This document shows, piece after piece, positions 12,721-31,300 of a stretch of 41,723 nucleotides of DNA (the first letter of the stretch is position 1; each line of letters opens with the position of its first letter). The position numbers and the translations under genes are program-made. The notes under the pieces are model-generated. The model saw nothing but the letters and a program-made list of their open reading frames with translations, made no database searches and was not told where the DNA came from. Source of the stretch: Pelargonium nanum (lineage: Eukaryota > Streptophyta > Magnoliopsida > Geraniales > Geraniaceae); NCBI GenBank assembly GCA_036897485.1, contig JAYMTF010000266.1, forward strand, positions 1-41,723. The letters are read 5' to 3'.

Positions 12721-13107
12721 GTAGAGAACAGGAGCTTCTGGTTATGGAAAAAAAAAAGCTTGAAAGCCGAAGAATTAGCAGCGGACACGTGGCGGAGATC
12801 GGTGGCATTGTTTAAAAATCAACGTGAATAGACGGTGGTGATTGAGTTTGATACGGACTGTCATACGTGTCGACCATCTAGATCGTCCAAGTACCGTACG
12901 GGGTTCCGAAGAGATATGTACTGGAATAGTACCGTGAAACTGGAAGCCCAGGCCAAACGGCGTCGTTTGAGAATGGCCCGAGTTTGTAAATGTTCTACAA
13001 ACTATAAAAGCCTCTCTCTCACTTCGTCATCGTCTTCATCCTTTTTCCCGCCAAAACTGCCATTCCAGAGGCAACGAAACACAGCGCGCAACAGAGCGAA
13101 ATCGGAG
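12721..13107. promoter_or_regulatory. Shared divergent promoter of the PWWP gene and MCM8
   Basis: The two coding starts are 633 bp apart on opposite strands. The stretch contains a G-box (ACACGTGGC, about 12785-12793), an AAACGGCGTCGTTT palindrome-like motif near 12956-12969, and an E2F-type TTTCCCGC at 13044-13051, 57 bases before the MCM8 ATG. A TATAAA-like motif (CTATAAAAG) lies at about 13004-13012. The transcription starts are inferred. Confidence 0.6.
13044..13051 (+). promoter_or_regulatory. E2F-type binding site in the MCM8 leader/promoter
   Basis: TTTCCCGC, continuing CAAAA, matches the E2F consensus exactly. E2F control of MCM and other S-phase genes is well established in plants and animals. 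Its position just after a TATA-like motif places it at or just downstream of the MCM8 transcription start. Confidence 0.6.
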
Positions 13108-19913
<6,806 letters not shown>

Positions 19914-19944
19914 AGGGGCTATTGTTGCGCACTTGCGCGCCATC

Positions 19945-20050
19945 AGTCATCAGGGTAAAGAAGGCAAAATCACACACCATTAATGACGATGTTAAATAGT
20001 CATCAAGGTAAAGAAGGCAAAATCACACACCATTAATGATGATGTTAAAT
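19945..20050. repeat. 53-bp tandem duplication downstream of MCM8
   Basis: Two copies, 19945-19997 and 19998-20050, begin AGTCATCA(G/A)GGTAAAGAAG and differ at two positions. The first dozen bases also echo the MCM8 stop-codon context (TCATCAAGGTGA at 19902-19913). They lie in the MCM8 3'UTR or the convergent spacer. Confidence 0.85.
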
Positions 20051-20510
20051 ATTTTCGTATTGGTCATTTAAGTTATGACTTATGAGACAATGAAGAAGGT
20101 GCATAGGTTTTGGTTTTGCCCAATGCCAAAGCTCCTTCCACGAAACATATGTTAAAACTTTTGACAGTAAGTAGCTGTAGGACATGTATAGATATTAAAG
20201 ACAACTAGTTTTTACATTCATTACTTATATGATCAAATCATCATATTAGTTAAGAGACAATGAAGAAGATGCATATAAGTAGCTGTAGGATGTTTACTAT
20301 GTCATAAACCAATTAGACGAAACCAAGCACAAGGTCAATGATAATACCACACAATTGACACCAAATCATTACATATGAACAAATCATGTAGTACAACACC
20401 ACCCCAAGTTCATTATATTCATGTTCTAATTCTATAGATGCATAATATATGGTATCATCTCCTTCCTGTTCTTTTATAGTATACAGTAATGACCAAATCG
20501 TTAGAATGAC
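20051..20510. other. Convergent spacer between MCM8 and the PPR gene
   Basis: AT-rich, no gene. It probably carries the two 3'UTR ends of the convergent genes. GTAGCTGTAGGA with neighbouring sequence occurs twice (about 20170 and 20280), hinting at another old local duplication. Confidence 0.4.
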
Positions 20511-22766
20511 TCACAAATCGTCTTCATCTTCATCCACAGGTCCTAACCGCCACTCACTCCCATAATACGAATTGGGTAAACCCAACCAGAACTTGAAAGC
20601 CTCGGCTGCTCTCTTCCTCTCCTGCCTCCTATCCTGCCTGGCCCTCGAAGCATGTTTGCTCGTAAACATCCTCGAGTGCATCTCCACATAGATTCTCGTA
20701 TACTTAGTCTTGTTTGGAGGAATGCCATATTCCTCCATACAAGCCACAATTTCTAAAGCCTTCTTAAAGAAAGCTGCCCTCACACATATATCAGCCAGAG
20801 CATCTAGGAGACCTTCATCGGGCTTAAATGGTGGTGCTGCAGATTTAGAATTAGAATCAGGATCGGACTTTTCTGGCTCCTTTTTCATCCTCTCCTTTAT
20901 TTCCGCCCACAGCAGAAGTGCCTCTCCGGGCTTTCTAGCCAATCCAATCGCATTGGCTAGACTTCCATAAGTAGACGTGTTGGGGTAAAATCCACTCTCT
21001 TTCATTTTCTGGACTACGCTCTTTGCTTCTTCGAACAATCCCAGCCTACTGTATGATTCAACCAACATATTCCAAGCAACCACATCAACTTTCACTCTCG
21101 GGTCATTCACCATCTCATCAAACACCTGATTAGCCAGCTTCGGCTGCCCTGATACAGCAAAAGCTTTCATCAAAGTCGTGTAACTCACCTTGGTGGGAAC
21201 AATTCCCCGTGTCCGCATCTCATTAAAGAAAGAGAGAGCTCCTGCACTATCGTCCACCAGTATACACCCGTCAATGAGAGTATTATACGAAACCACATCA
21301 GGCTTGATTCCTGCATCAGTCATTTGTCTAAGTAGATCCTTCGCCTCCTCAATCTGTAGCTGCCGGCAATAACCCTTGAGGAGAATATTATAGGTAATCA
21401 GATTCGCGGGCACGCCAATTCTTGTCATTTCAGCAATAACTTGGCGGGCACGGTCCATTGACCCTACCTTCACCAGAGCAGAAACAACAGTAGTGTACGA
21501 TACATGATCAGGATGGCTCGTCTTATCATCCTGACGCCTCATTGCCTCTAGCATTAGAACAGTATCGTTCACTCGACCTTCTTTCATATAACCTTTCATT
21601 AGAGTCGTGTAGATCCTAGAATCAGGAGCATAAGCTTTTGGCAACAGTGGTGGCTCATTGCTACTTTCCCGAACCGAATTCGGAAGCAACTTCTCGAACA
21701 CTTCAGCCTCGTTTCTGCAGCTCCGATCCAAATCCTCAGAACCCGAACTGTCCCTCAGAATCCTGCAAATGTCCCGCCTCCCTTCCCTCATTGCCTGAAC
21801 CAATTTCTCAGCGGTTTCGAGGTCACCAAAACCTACATAAGCAGCAACAAGTGAGTGTAGTGTCGTCATGCACATCGGGATCTCTTTCTCGAGAATCATT
21901 TCCAATACGAAAACGAGCAAATCTTTCCTCTCAGCTCTAGCGCATAGCTTGATCATAACATTATAGGTCAAAGCATCAGGCTCAGCACCGTACTCAGGCA
22001 TTTTGTCGAACACCTTCAGGAACTCCTTACAATCGCCCAAATTCGAACAAGCATTGAGCACGCCATTGAAAGCCGCAGTGTCTGGTTTCGAATTGGCGAC
22101 CATGGCGGGGGCAGGGGAGCTCTGTATCCGCCGAATTACGGAATAGAACAGCTTGAGAGCCTCCGTGGGGCCGTCGTCGCCGGAGGCGGCGAGGCGGCTG
22201 ACGACGGCGCTCCAGGCCTTGAGGTGGGGGAGGTAGCCGGAGCGGAGCATGGACTTGACGAGGGACGAAGCGTAGAGGATCTGGCCGGCCTTGGCGGCGG
22301 CGACGGCGAGGAGGCCGAGGGAGTTGGCGTCGAGGCGGTTGAGACGGCGGTCATGGCGGAGGCGCGTGACGATGGACTGAGCTCGCGAGAGGCTCTGAGG
22401 ATTGTTCTCGTAGGAGAGCTGAGAGACCAAGCGGCTGAGGCAAGTAGGGCTCGGGAGCTGAGCACAGTGTGTGTATGTGATCCAAGCTTCCTCGGTCCGC
22501 CGATGGCGGAGGAGTGTTAGGAGCGCTTGGTCTTGAGATTGAGGAAGCTTCGTAGCGGCGGCGGAGGAGGAGGAGGGTGTGAGTTCAGGGGAGTTGGTGT
22601 TGCCGGAAGTGGCGTGCACGCGGAGAGGGCGCGTGGGCTTGGCGGCGAGGGAACTGGAGGATAAGGTTGAGGAAAGAGAGAGCCAGAATAGAGTGAGAGA
22701 GTGAGTTGGTGGTGGTGGTGGAGGTTTGGTGGTGGAGAAAGAGAATGGTGGTGGTTTTGAGTTCAT
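20511..22766 (-). CDS. HCF152: Chloroplast PPR protein, HCF152 type, intronless
   Basis: 751-aa P-class pentatricopeptide repeat protein. In Arabidopsis the likely orthologue (At3g09650) binds and protects processed psbH-petB chloroplast transcripts. The first 55 residues are rich in Ser, Thr, Pro and low in acids (MNSKPPPFSFSTTK...), as expected for a plastid transit peptide. About a dozen PPR units fill residues 150-680, for example those starting PDHVSYTTVVSALVKVG, NLITYNILLKGYC and PDVVSYNTLIDG. A basic tail follows, with KFWLGLPNSYYGSEWR, then an acidic end EDEDDL. The N-terminal third of the gene is markedly GC-rich. The orthologue assignment relies on the tail motif plus the MCM8 neighbour on the 3' side; the PPR class alone would be certain. 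Confidence 0.9.
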   Translation of the reverse strand: MNSKPPPFSFSTTKPPPPPPTHSLTLFWLSLSSTLSSSSLAAKPTRPLRVHATSGNTNSPELTPSSSSAAATKLPQSQDQALLTLLRHRRTEEAWITYTHCAQLPSPTCLSRLVSQLSYENNPQSLSRAQSIVTRLRHDRRLNRLDANSLGLLAVAAAKAGQILYASSLVKSMLRSGYLPHLKAWSAVVSRLAASGDDGPTEALKLFYSVIRRIQSSPAPAMVANSKPDTAAFNGVLNACSNLGDCKEFLKVFDKMPEYGAEPDALTYNVMIKLCARAERKDLLVFVLEMILEKEIPMCMTTLHSLVAAYVGFGDLETAEKLVQAMREGRRDICRILRDSSGSEDLDRSCRNEAEVFEKLLPNSVRESSNEPPLLPKAYAPDSRIYTTLMKGYMKEGRVNDTVLMLEAMRRQDDKTSHPDHVSYTTVVSALVKVGSMDRARQVIAEMTRIGVPANLITYNILLKGYCRQLQIEEAKDLLRQMTDAGIKPDVVSYNTLIDGCILVDDSAGALSFFNEMRTRGIVPTKVSYTTLMKAFAVSGQPKLANQVFDEMVNDPRVKVDVVAWNMLVESYSRLGLFEEAKSVVQKMKESGFYPNTSTYGSLANAIGLARKPGEALLLWAEIKERMKKEPEKSDPDSNSKSAAPPFKPDEGLLDALADICVRAAFFKKALEIVACMEEYGIPPNKTKYTRIYVEMHSRMFTSKHASRARQDRRQERKRAAEAFKFWLGLPNSYYGSEWRLGPVDEDEDDL

Positions 22767-22842
22767 GGCTGTTCCATTTGAAATGTGAAGTTTTTGTGAA
22801 TGGAATTTTTTTGAAGAGAAGCTGAGAGGGAGAGAAGATAAA

Positions 22843-22858
22843 AGAGAGAGAGAGAGAG
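22843..22858. repeat. GA microsatellite in the HCF152 5' leader
   Basis: Eight AG units about 80 bases upstream of the ATG, giving a CU tract in the transcript. Confidence 0.7.
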
Positions 22859-22934
22859 GTTGATATGTTGCTGGGTGGAAAAGGAATACACTACGTCGAG
22901 TATCTTCAGACCAATCGTCTCAATTTGGTATGAT

Positions 22935-23415
22935 CCTCCAGCCCAGCTCATTAGATATTGTATGTCCAAATTACAGGCCCAATTGTTAGTGGTTCTCATC
23001 TTTCGTAAGCCCATATCTTAATAAGGCCCAAATGTTGGTCCATATCGTGTTAACGAATGCCCAAAATCCAACAATTTCATATTCATAAGGCCCAAAAGCC
23101 CAATATCGCTATAAAGGCCTGAAGCCCATAAAATTTCATAATAGCCCAATATCATATTACCAAATGCTTAAACCCTTTTATGCTATGTTCTCAAAGGCCC
23201 AGAGAGCCCAAAATACATCATGTTCCAAAAGCCAAAAGCCCAATAATGCTATGTTCAAAATGTCACGAAGCCCATACTAAAGACCAAAAGCCCAATAACA
23301 ACATACAAAAAGGCTCAAAAGCCCAATAGTACCATGTTTAAAACTGCCCTTAAGCCCAATAAAATCATGATTAAAAAGCCCAAAGCCCAGTAGCACCCTT
23401 ATATCCATAGCCCAA
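22935..23415. repeat. Irregular array of about 19 GCCCA motifs upstream of HCF152
   Basis: AGCCCAA, GGCCCAA and close variants recur about every 15-35 bases, nearly all in the same orientation (GCCCA on plus, hence TGGGC in the HCF152 direction). They are separated by variable AT-rich pieces such as AATATCAT, CCATGTT and ATAAAATC. It may be a decayed minisatellite. The core matches the plant site II element TGGGCY, so it could also act as a promoter element cluster for HCF152. Confidence 0.7.
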
Positions 23416-24184
23416 AAACACTTGTGTACTGGAGCTGCATTATCGAGCATGCATTTTTAGTTTTCGGGTAGCATAAAATGAATGAATCCGATCAATTTTC
23501 AGGTCAAATTTTGGGTTAATCTTTTCATCCCAAACTTGAGAAAAACCCCACACAACCCAGATCCAGAAATCCAAATTTCCTGCCCTAGTAAAAGACAATT
23601 TGTTGGTAAGATAACCAGCTGTTGTCTCTCACTGATTATGGCAGAAAATATGGTTTTATCATTTTGTACAGCCACTATATACAAAGAAAATAGAGAAATA
23701 GGAAATGACCAGAGCATAACATAACTTTTTCTAGAGTTTGTAAATAAATACTACTATTACAGTACACAAATGTTCCACATGTGAGATGGAACAATTAGAG
23801 CACTGATTTAACCAAAGAGAAATGTCACCTACTTCAAAGAACTAAAACCTCTGTACATAAAAACTTTATACATGAAAATATCAGAAAAGCTTCCCATCCC
23901 TTCCCATTGTACTCCATCTTTTCCTGTACATCGCGACGCCATAAAGTGAATCAACTACCAGTATTTGCTGTTTCTATACCATTTTAAGTCAGTGAATTCC
24001 AGAGCTTTTTCTTCTGAGCTTCTCCTTGTTCCACATCAATCGGCTTCTCATTTGGCTGCTATAGCTACCGCCACCAACCACCCATTTCTTTTCTCTACAC
24101 CAACGCCTACTACTACTATAATTATAATAATAATTACATTTATTCACATTTTATGTACCTGCTGAGTGGGAAACTGGAAGTAAA
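23416..24184. other. Spacer holding the UPL4 3'UTR; no gene seen
   Basis: The bases next to 24184 are the 3'UTR of the minus-strand UPL4-type gene; its length is unknown. An ATAATTATAATAATAATTA tract lies at about 24117-24135. I see no coding potential or transposon ends. Confidence 0.4.
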
Positions 24185-25297
24185 CTATGATAGGTGGAAC
24201 GATCCTTGCCCTTCGGTTATGGCATATAAGAGTTTCTCTTTCATCCTCTCCTGCAAAGTGATCGTGATTACAATTTACAAAATAGCCCTTTCTAACATAG
24301 AGTAATATTAATAGCACTCAATGAAACCCTGACTATGGGTAAGTCACTAACTCAAAACCACTTGAGGCGGCGTTCGAATTATAAAAAATAAAAATAAAAT
24401 AAAAAACTTAGAAATTGGAATTAAGAACAAGAATGGGGATGAGATTCTCAATCTTCATGTTTGGAACGAGTGAATTTGGAATGTGAACCCCCATTTTCCT
24501 ATGTCATTCTTGAATCCCATTCTCGTTACAATTTTTCAGTCCAAATGGTACCTTATAGTTTGGACTTGGGCAAAAGAACCCTAATCCTCCATTTTCTTCT
24601 TCCTCACTCTTGTGGCTCTGAGATAGAGAAAACGGATTTGTATCTTGCCTCAACTCAAAACGAGTTAGTTAGTTTTGAATTACCAACTTAATCATAACTG
24701 CATAATTTTGGGATCCATACCCACGAACTAGAGCCGTCAATTTGGCCCCAAAACCCAACCCAAATACGTTTGGGTTTGGGTAGCACAAAATGGGTCCAGC
24801 CTCAGGTTGGGATTGGGTTGAACATTTCCTAGAAATTGCATATCGGATCGGGAAACCCACACATTTTGCACGCATAACTCGAACTGAAACCTGAATTGAC
24901 ACTACTACCAATGAACATGTGCAAGTACAGTACAGCCAGAGAGATCATACCTTTGAAGAATAAGGTGGAAGCTTCAAATAGTTAGCACAAGTCATGACAC
25001 TCGGTAGATCTGCATCTGCCCACTTGCTACAATGCTGTAGGTTAAAAAATCAGAAAATAGTCCATCAGAGACAGCAACTACAGTAACAACGGTAAAGAAC
25101 ATAAGAGAATTTCAATGATACACACTTTTCGGACAATCGTCAATTTTGGGTTGAGAGATGCCAATCCTCCAGGAGGAAGACGAGGTGCGCCAGTTACAAA
25201 TTGAATAAATGCCCGTCTCTCTTCATGGTTGAACTCCAGTATAATCTCAAGTAACTGATAACACAAACATGAAAAATACGTTTGTAGTTTCGGAAAT

Positions 25298-25344
<47 letters not shown>

Positions 25345-28300
25345 CCATTTGAGAAAACTTACATTAATAATGGGAGGACTGCTGGCTGTGTATCCATGAT
25401 CGAATTTGATATGATCCATAAGCTCATTAAACTGCTTCGAAACAAAAATTTAAAAATTAAAAAAAATGTAGAAGGGTTAATCTGTACACACTAGATCATA
25501 TTGATAGTGAAAGATATACGTACAGCCCAAGATTCACATTCTCCACATAGTAAACGCTCTATTTCCTCTTCAGTGAACATCTGCAAATGCTCAATCGGGA
25601 AAACCTATAGAATAAAAAGGGAACGGATCATTATAAAAGGCCAGCTTGGCTATGAAACTAATATTTGAGAAAATAATAAGAATTCATCTCTGAGCTAGAC
25701 CAGAATTTTAAATCAACACATTTAGGAATTTTGGAAGATGAGCCCCTACAAAGAAAAAAGTATTTAGGAATTTTGGAAGATGAGCCCCTACAAAGAAAAA
25801 AGTATTTATAGTTCTATTCCATATTATGACAAAAATAAATAAGTCAGTTATCGGAGTAGCTAAAGCCCCCAATGCTACCGATGGTGAAGTCTCGATTTTA
25901 GAATCTAAGTACAAGTCGCAGTCACCAAAACTGTCTACCCCTCAAAAATCATGGTCAAACAAAAGAACTATAATAAACAGTGCAATTTTGTACGCCAATT
26001 TCATAAGATCGAGGTAATTTAATTGTTTATTCTATAAAAGGACTGATGGTACACTACAAACCTGATTGAATCCAGATTTGAAAGCCTCCACTTGTCTAGT
26101 AATTCCATCTTTTATTGTCGCATTCACAACAAGTGACACGTAATCCTCCAAGTTGCTCATGTTTACCTGTGATGATTACATGAAAAAGATTAAGGTAATT
26201 TTACACCATAAATAAAACATAGTACAAAATATCCGCAGATATGAATGTGCCCGTACTAAAGAATGACTTACCAATGAATGGTCGGGCCCAACAATAAGAA
26301 CATAATCGGGATACCCAGGTAGAGTGAAGTCGAGGCAAAGGTCGTCAATTTGCATATCATGAAAGCACGAGTCAGCTTTACTGCTTGAGGGCTCTCCACC
26401 AACGAAATTCAAATATTTTTTCCTAACAACAAGAGCATGGAACTCTAGCAGGGTCCGACCGAGCTCAGGATCAAATGATTGGATGTCATACAAACTCAAT
26501 TCCTGTTTATTTAAAAAAAGTTGCAAATCGTTAGTGTAGAAAATTAAGAAAAGACAAGGGTGGATGATATTTCAAAGAAAAAGAACTATAAAGCTATACC
26601 TGTCCGAGGATAAGTTTATAAAAAGCTTTTGAGAAGGGAAAATCCATAACTCTTCCATCTTGAAGAGCTTTTGCTACAAGCTGCCCCAAAAGAACAAAGT
26701 TTTTTATCACTTCACAGAACTGTACTCCGTCAGATGTTTCTAATGCAGATGACCACGGACGAGGAAAAAGTCCACAAGGAGATGTCAAAAATCCGGAATC
26801 ATTGCCATCCGAGAAGTCGCTGGCGGCTCCTGAACTATGATCTCCTCTCCACATACGCAGACCAGACTTCTGAAACTCCTGACTGACCAGTGTATAGAAT
26901 TCCAATGTCGGACCAAGACCAGTACCAACTTCTTCGGTATATTCAACTTCAATAACCACTTTTTTATGAGCATACATATCCATCATCTTGGCGGCCGAGT
27001 CAAGAATCTGGTCCCGACAAACCAAAAACTTCTTACGTGGCAAACCACTAACACTGGATCGCCTATCACTTGGAGAACCAGAACTATTATGAGATGATGA
27101 TCTTTGAACTTGCGGTGTACCAAATGCTTTCAACCGGAAGTACTTGCTTCTTGCCTCAAAACTGAATACGAACGGGCATGAGGCCATTAACTGATTGCAC
27201 CACAAAGGCATGCCACCGGTGGACACAGCCAAAGAATCCCTCATTTGTTGTTCAAGTTTTTCCGTTAACTTAATGCTCACAAACTCATTCTGCAGGACTG
27301 AGTGAACTGTTAGCTTTAAATTATCCAAGTTATCAATTCTTCCTTCAGCAAAAGCAAATATTCTTTCACGAGTCATCAGATGGAATGTCAATCGGTTCAT
27401 GCGTTCTATGCTTTTAAGCAGAAGCAAAATATCGTAAGTAGGATTTGACGTGTCAATGTCAGAAGCTAAAGGACATGAAAACATGCTGGAGAACCATGTA
27501 GCGTACTGTACATATGGCCTGACTTTGTCCAATGCAGAGGAATCTTGAACTGAATTCAGATCTTCTTGAGGTTCGGGAAGTTTCGGTTCTACTGAACTTC
27601 TGTATGTTACTGTGTATGTTTGACTCCAAAACTTTGGATCAGCAATGAATTCATTTTCTGCTTTTATTTGTTGTTGGAGAATTGCTTGATACAAAGTCAA
27701 TGTCCGGTCTAGCAGTTGCCCTTCTAGATAAAACACGAGTTTTGATGAATCATCTTCACTACTACAGGAAGCAGGATTTTCCATCTCCACGTCAGTATCT
27801 GGCTCTGAAGGTACAAGCTGTTCTTGTGCTACAGATTCCTATAACCAGCAAACAATAAATATTTAGAAGAATGACCCCAAATCTATGTTGCATAGACACA
27901 GGTACGAGATAAGGGACACGACACGGATAAAATCATAGACACGGTATGCTAATAGTACATTAAATAATAATAATTGATAATTTGTAATTTGTAATTGCTA
28001 TAGATACCTTTCTCAGCCTTTTGGCTAAGATCAAGTGTAGTATCTGTTCTTATCGGTTTAATATCTGTTATAGAAGTGCATAAAAGTTGCATCAAGTTAT
28101 GCTCGTCAATGTGTTTTAAATGTGTCGAACACGTTCAATCAATTCATTTTTAGAATAGGGGATACATAAGATGCTTAAAAACATTACTAAAGTATTGGAG
28201 AACATTTTAGTGTCCAACACGTATCCGAAGAGGGTTTGAGTGTCCCAAGTGTCGGATACATATGGGACAGGGGTATGTTGAGAAGACGAGTCTTTGTGCA

Positions 28301-31300
28301 TCATAGCCACATATCGTTTATAACAACAAAAACGCAACATTTTAGCTTGATTCCATAAGCTGAGGAAAAGCCACGACACCAAAATCACATCATATGAAAT
28401 CTCATAAAGATAGTAAATCTCAATATAGCCAACATCAAAGAAAGACTGGTTTCGATCTTTCTATTAAGTAAAGACAATATGAAATCATTCAAAGTAAACT
28501 CTTTTGGTGAAGAAAATGGGACTTACAACATGATTTCCATCCATAGATGATGTTTCACCAGAATTAATTTGACTTCCAGGTGCAAGCTGTGATGTATTAG
28601 CTCCATCTTTCTGCAGAAATTCACGATTGATATATGAGCAACAGGTATCAAGCAAGATATTTCCAAGTAGTAAGCAAAAAAAAAACGAGAAAGAAACGGT
28701 GAGAGCAGCCACATCACACAAAACTAACCTCCAACTCAGGTAAAGCAGCAGACACGTTCGAATCCATAGGATCTGGAACTTCACTTTGATTAGGACTGAC
28801 GTCCATTTGTAGTTGGAGAGGTGGACCCTCAGTATCGCCCTTAGTTTCAGTTTCAGTTTCAGTTTCAGTTTCAGTAGCCGAGCTTGTGCACTCAGTTCTT
28901 TTAGATCGAACTCTAGGCCACAGAAACCCTTCTATTGCATCCAGAGAAGAAAAAGGATCAACAGTCAGGACATCTCCAGAATGTTCACACAGACGTGCCT
29001 CACCATCTCCTCTCACAAAACAAACTCTCAAACAGGGATGCATTGTGCTACGTCCATTTGGAACAGTAGCAAATGAGTGTTTTCTCTTGGATACAGGGCT
29101 TGATATAACAGGAAAGTTCTCCAAAGAAGACAAGGCATTTTGAAGTTTTTGTATTAATACCAACATAGGCAAATCCTTGAAAGCGGGATCTGAAGAAGAC
29201 AAGAATACCCTTGCCAGCGCCTCAAACCTTCTCTCTACTATGTAGGAGATATCACACACACCATGAAGCTCTACCTTGTCTCTAGAATACTGGCCACTGG
29301 ATAGGTAACTCACCAATGATTTTACAATTCCACTCTCAATAAATTCAAAAGTGGAAATCGGTTCTCTTCCACTAAGCTTTGACACAATTTGATACAATGT
29401 GGAATGACACTTCTCGTCATGATGAGCTGCATCCTCACTAATTGTGTATGTATTCATCAGATCGTCTAATGCAGCAGAATAACTCCTAAGATTTTGAAGA
29501 ATATCAGTCGTTCCTTCCTCAGAGTCATCCAACTTTGGAGTGAAATAACTTGTTCGTATTTGCTTTGCAAGATTGTGAACGGAGTCCTTTTCAAGCTTGC
29601 AAGATCCCACTTCTGAAGCTTTAGGAGACTGACCAGTATTGAAAGCATAGCATAAGCATCTTAGAGCCTCCCTTCCAGCAGACTTTTGGGTCGAGTCAAA
29701 AGACACCTCACTGAACATAGGAAACATCAGCCTTGAACATTTTTCGGGAGTTAAAAGTGCATCAATAGCAAAAAGGACACCCTCCTTTATGAAAGAAGTC
29801 AAAACAAAATCAGGAAGCTTTTGCAGGATGATCTCAGCAATTTGCAAGGCCAACATGAGCACATGGTGATCCTTTCGAGTAAACACTCCGGCCAAAAAGC
29901 TGCCACAATGCCCCAAAATTGTCAGTGCTAAGAAAATATGTTAATATTTGTAATGATAAATACAAGAAGATATGAATCACCTTGAAATGTTGGCATTCTC
30001 AAGCAATTCAAGAAGCATGTCAGGTTGGCTCAAATTAACTAGCTTGTTGACAACAGATAAGCAACCATAGCAAACATATAGATTTGCACCAGAATTAACA
30101 ACCTGTAAGAGGGTCGAAGACCAGATTAACAAACCTGTAATGAGAGATTAAAAGAGCATGAATTTCCATATTAGAAACCAACCTGGATCAATGTGGGAAG
30201 TATATCCATCCCAAATCTTTGCAGAAGATCGGGATGGTTAAACAAAAATGATCCCTTGTCCATCATTGGTTGAACATTTAGATCTCTTGCTGATGCAGGA
30301 AGAAGCTCATTTAGCAACTTCAAAACCTCATGTACCTGGAAATATAGTTATGATGAGCAATTCTTTTTCCCAATAATTTAAAACCCATTAAAGTACACTT
30401 CAGCCACATTAAGTATATCAGTCCGGAATGAATCAAACTGCATTCACATAAAAATTAGTTCCTCCAGAATTCTATAGAAATCTCCATAGGATAAAAACTA
30501 CAGAACTCCCATTAGATCTTTAAATCTAATACCTCCATCTACTATAAGGCCCACAGGTTTTGTAAACAGTATACCGACCTGACTACCGAGCAGCTTAGGC
30601 AATAAGTCATCCACATTATAAATAAAAAATGGCGTCAAAGACTTATCGAGTTCAATGGCAATAGGTTTCTGTCTTACAAGGCTACAACCACCACCCCACA
30701 TCTGTCCCTTTATAGCATTTCTTCAATACCGAATTTGTATATCTCTATATCATTAATGATTTCCATTCTTCCTCTTATTAACCATATAACAAAACAAAAT
30801 TCCCACCAAAGCTATTTTTCTACCATTCCGGAAAGTTCCAGAAGCTACCTTTTCCAAGCTATTTTTCTACTTTTGTTTGGGTGAAAACGTTTAAACTACA
30901 GAGCAAAGTTCTTAACCAGTAGGGAAGGGAACTTAAAAAGCTATTTCATGCCTAAATAAGTTGAAGATATTGACAAGATGAGTTTTCACCTGGGTTTATA
31001 CAAAAATGGCATACAGCAAAATTCTGAACTAAATAATATGAAATATGGAATCAATACCTGACTGCAATGTCCATCTGCCACATGAAGAGAGGATATACCA
31101 TGTGAGATGTCTTGAGTAGATAATATATCCTTCAATATGGTGCTTATGTTAAGCTCATAAAGAGTACTGAATGCTATAACAGAACCAGACGCAAGTTTGA
31201 CAAGTAGCCCAATCAGACTCTGCCGGTCAATATGGAAAAGTTAGGTCATCATTTACAAGAGGTAAAATTCAGAAGAAAGGTGAGAACAAGAAAAGATTGC

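Noticed and set aside
12835-13107. In-frame ATG giving MCM8 a 91-residue N-terminal extension
   Set aside because: The extension spans the TATA-like motif and E2F-type site and is low-complexity (Ser-rich from TCATCGTC repeats); the ATG at 13108 gives the family length of 801 aa.
22136-22520. Ala/Ser-rich and Gly/Ala-rich ORFs of about 100 codons overlapping HCF152
   Set aside because: They are frame-shifted readings of the GC-rich N-terminal part of the PPR gene.
28004-28069. A functional U2 snRNA gene
   Set aside because: The 3' two-thirds including the Sm site are absent and no upstream snRNA promoter element is visible, so it is treated as a fragment.
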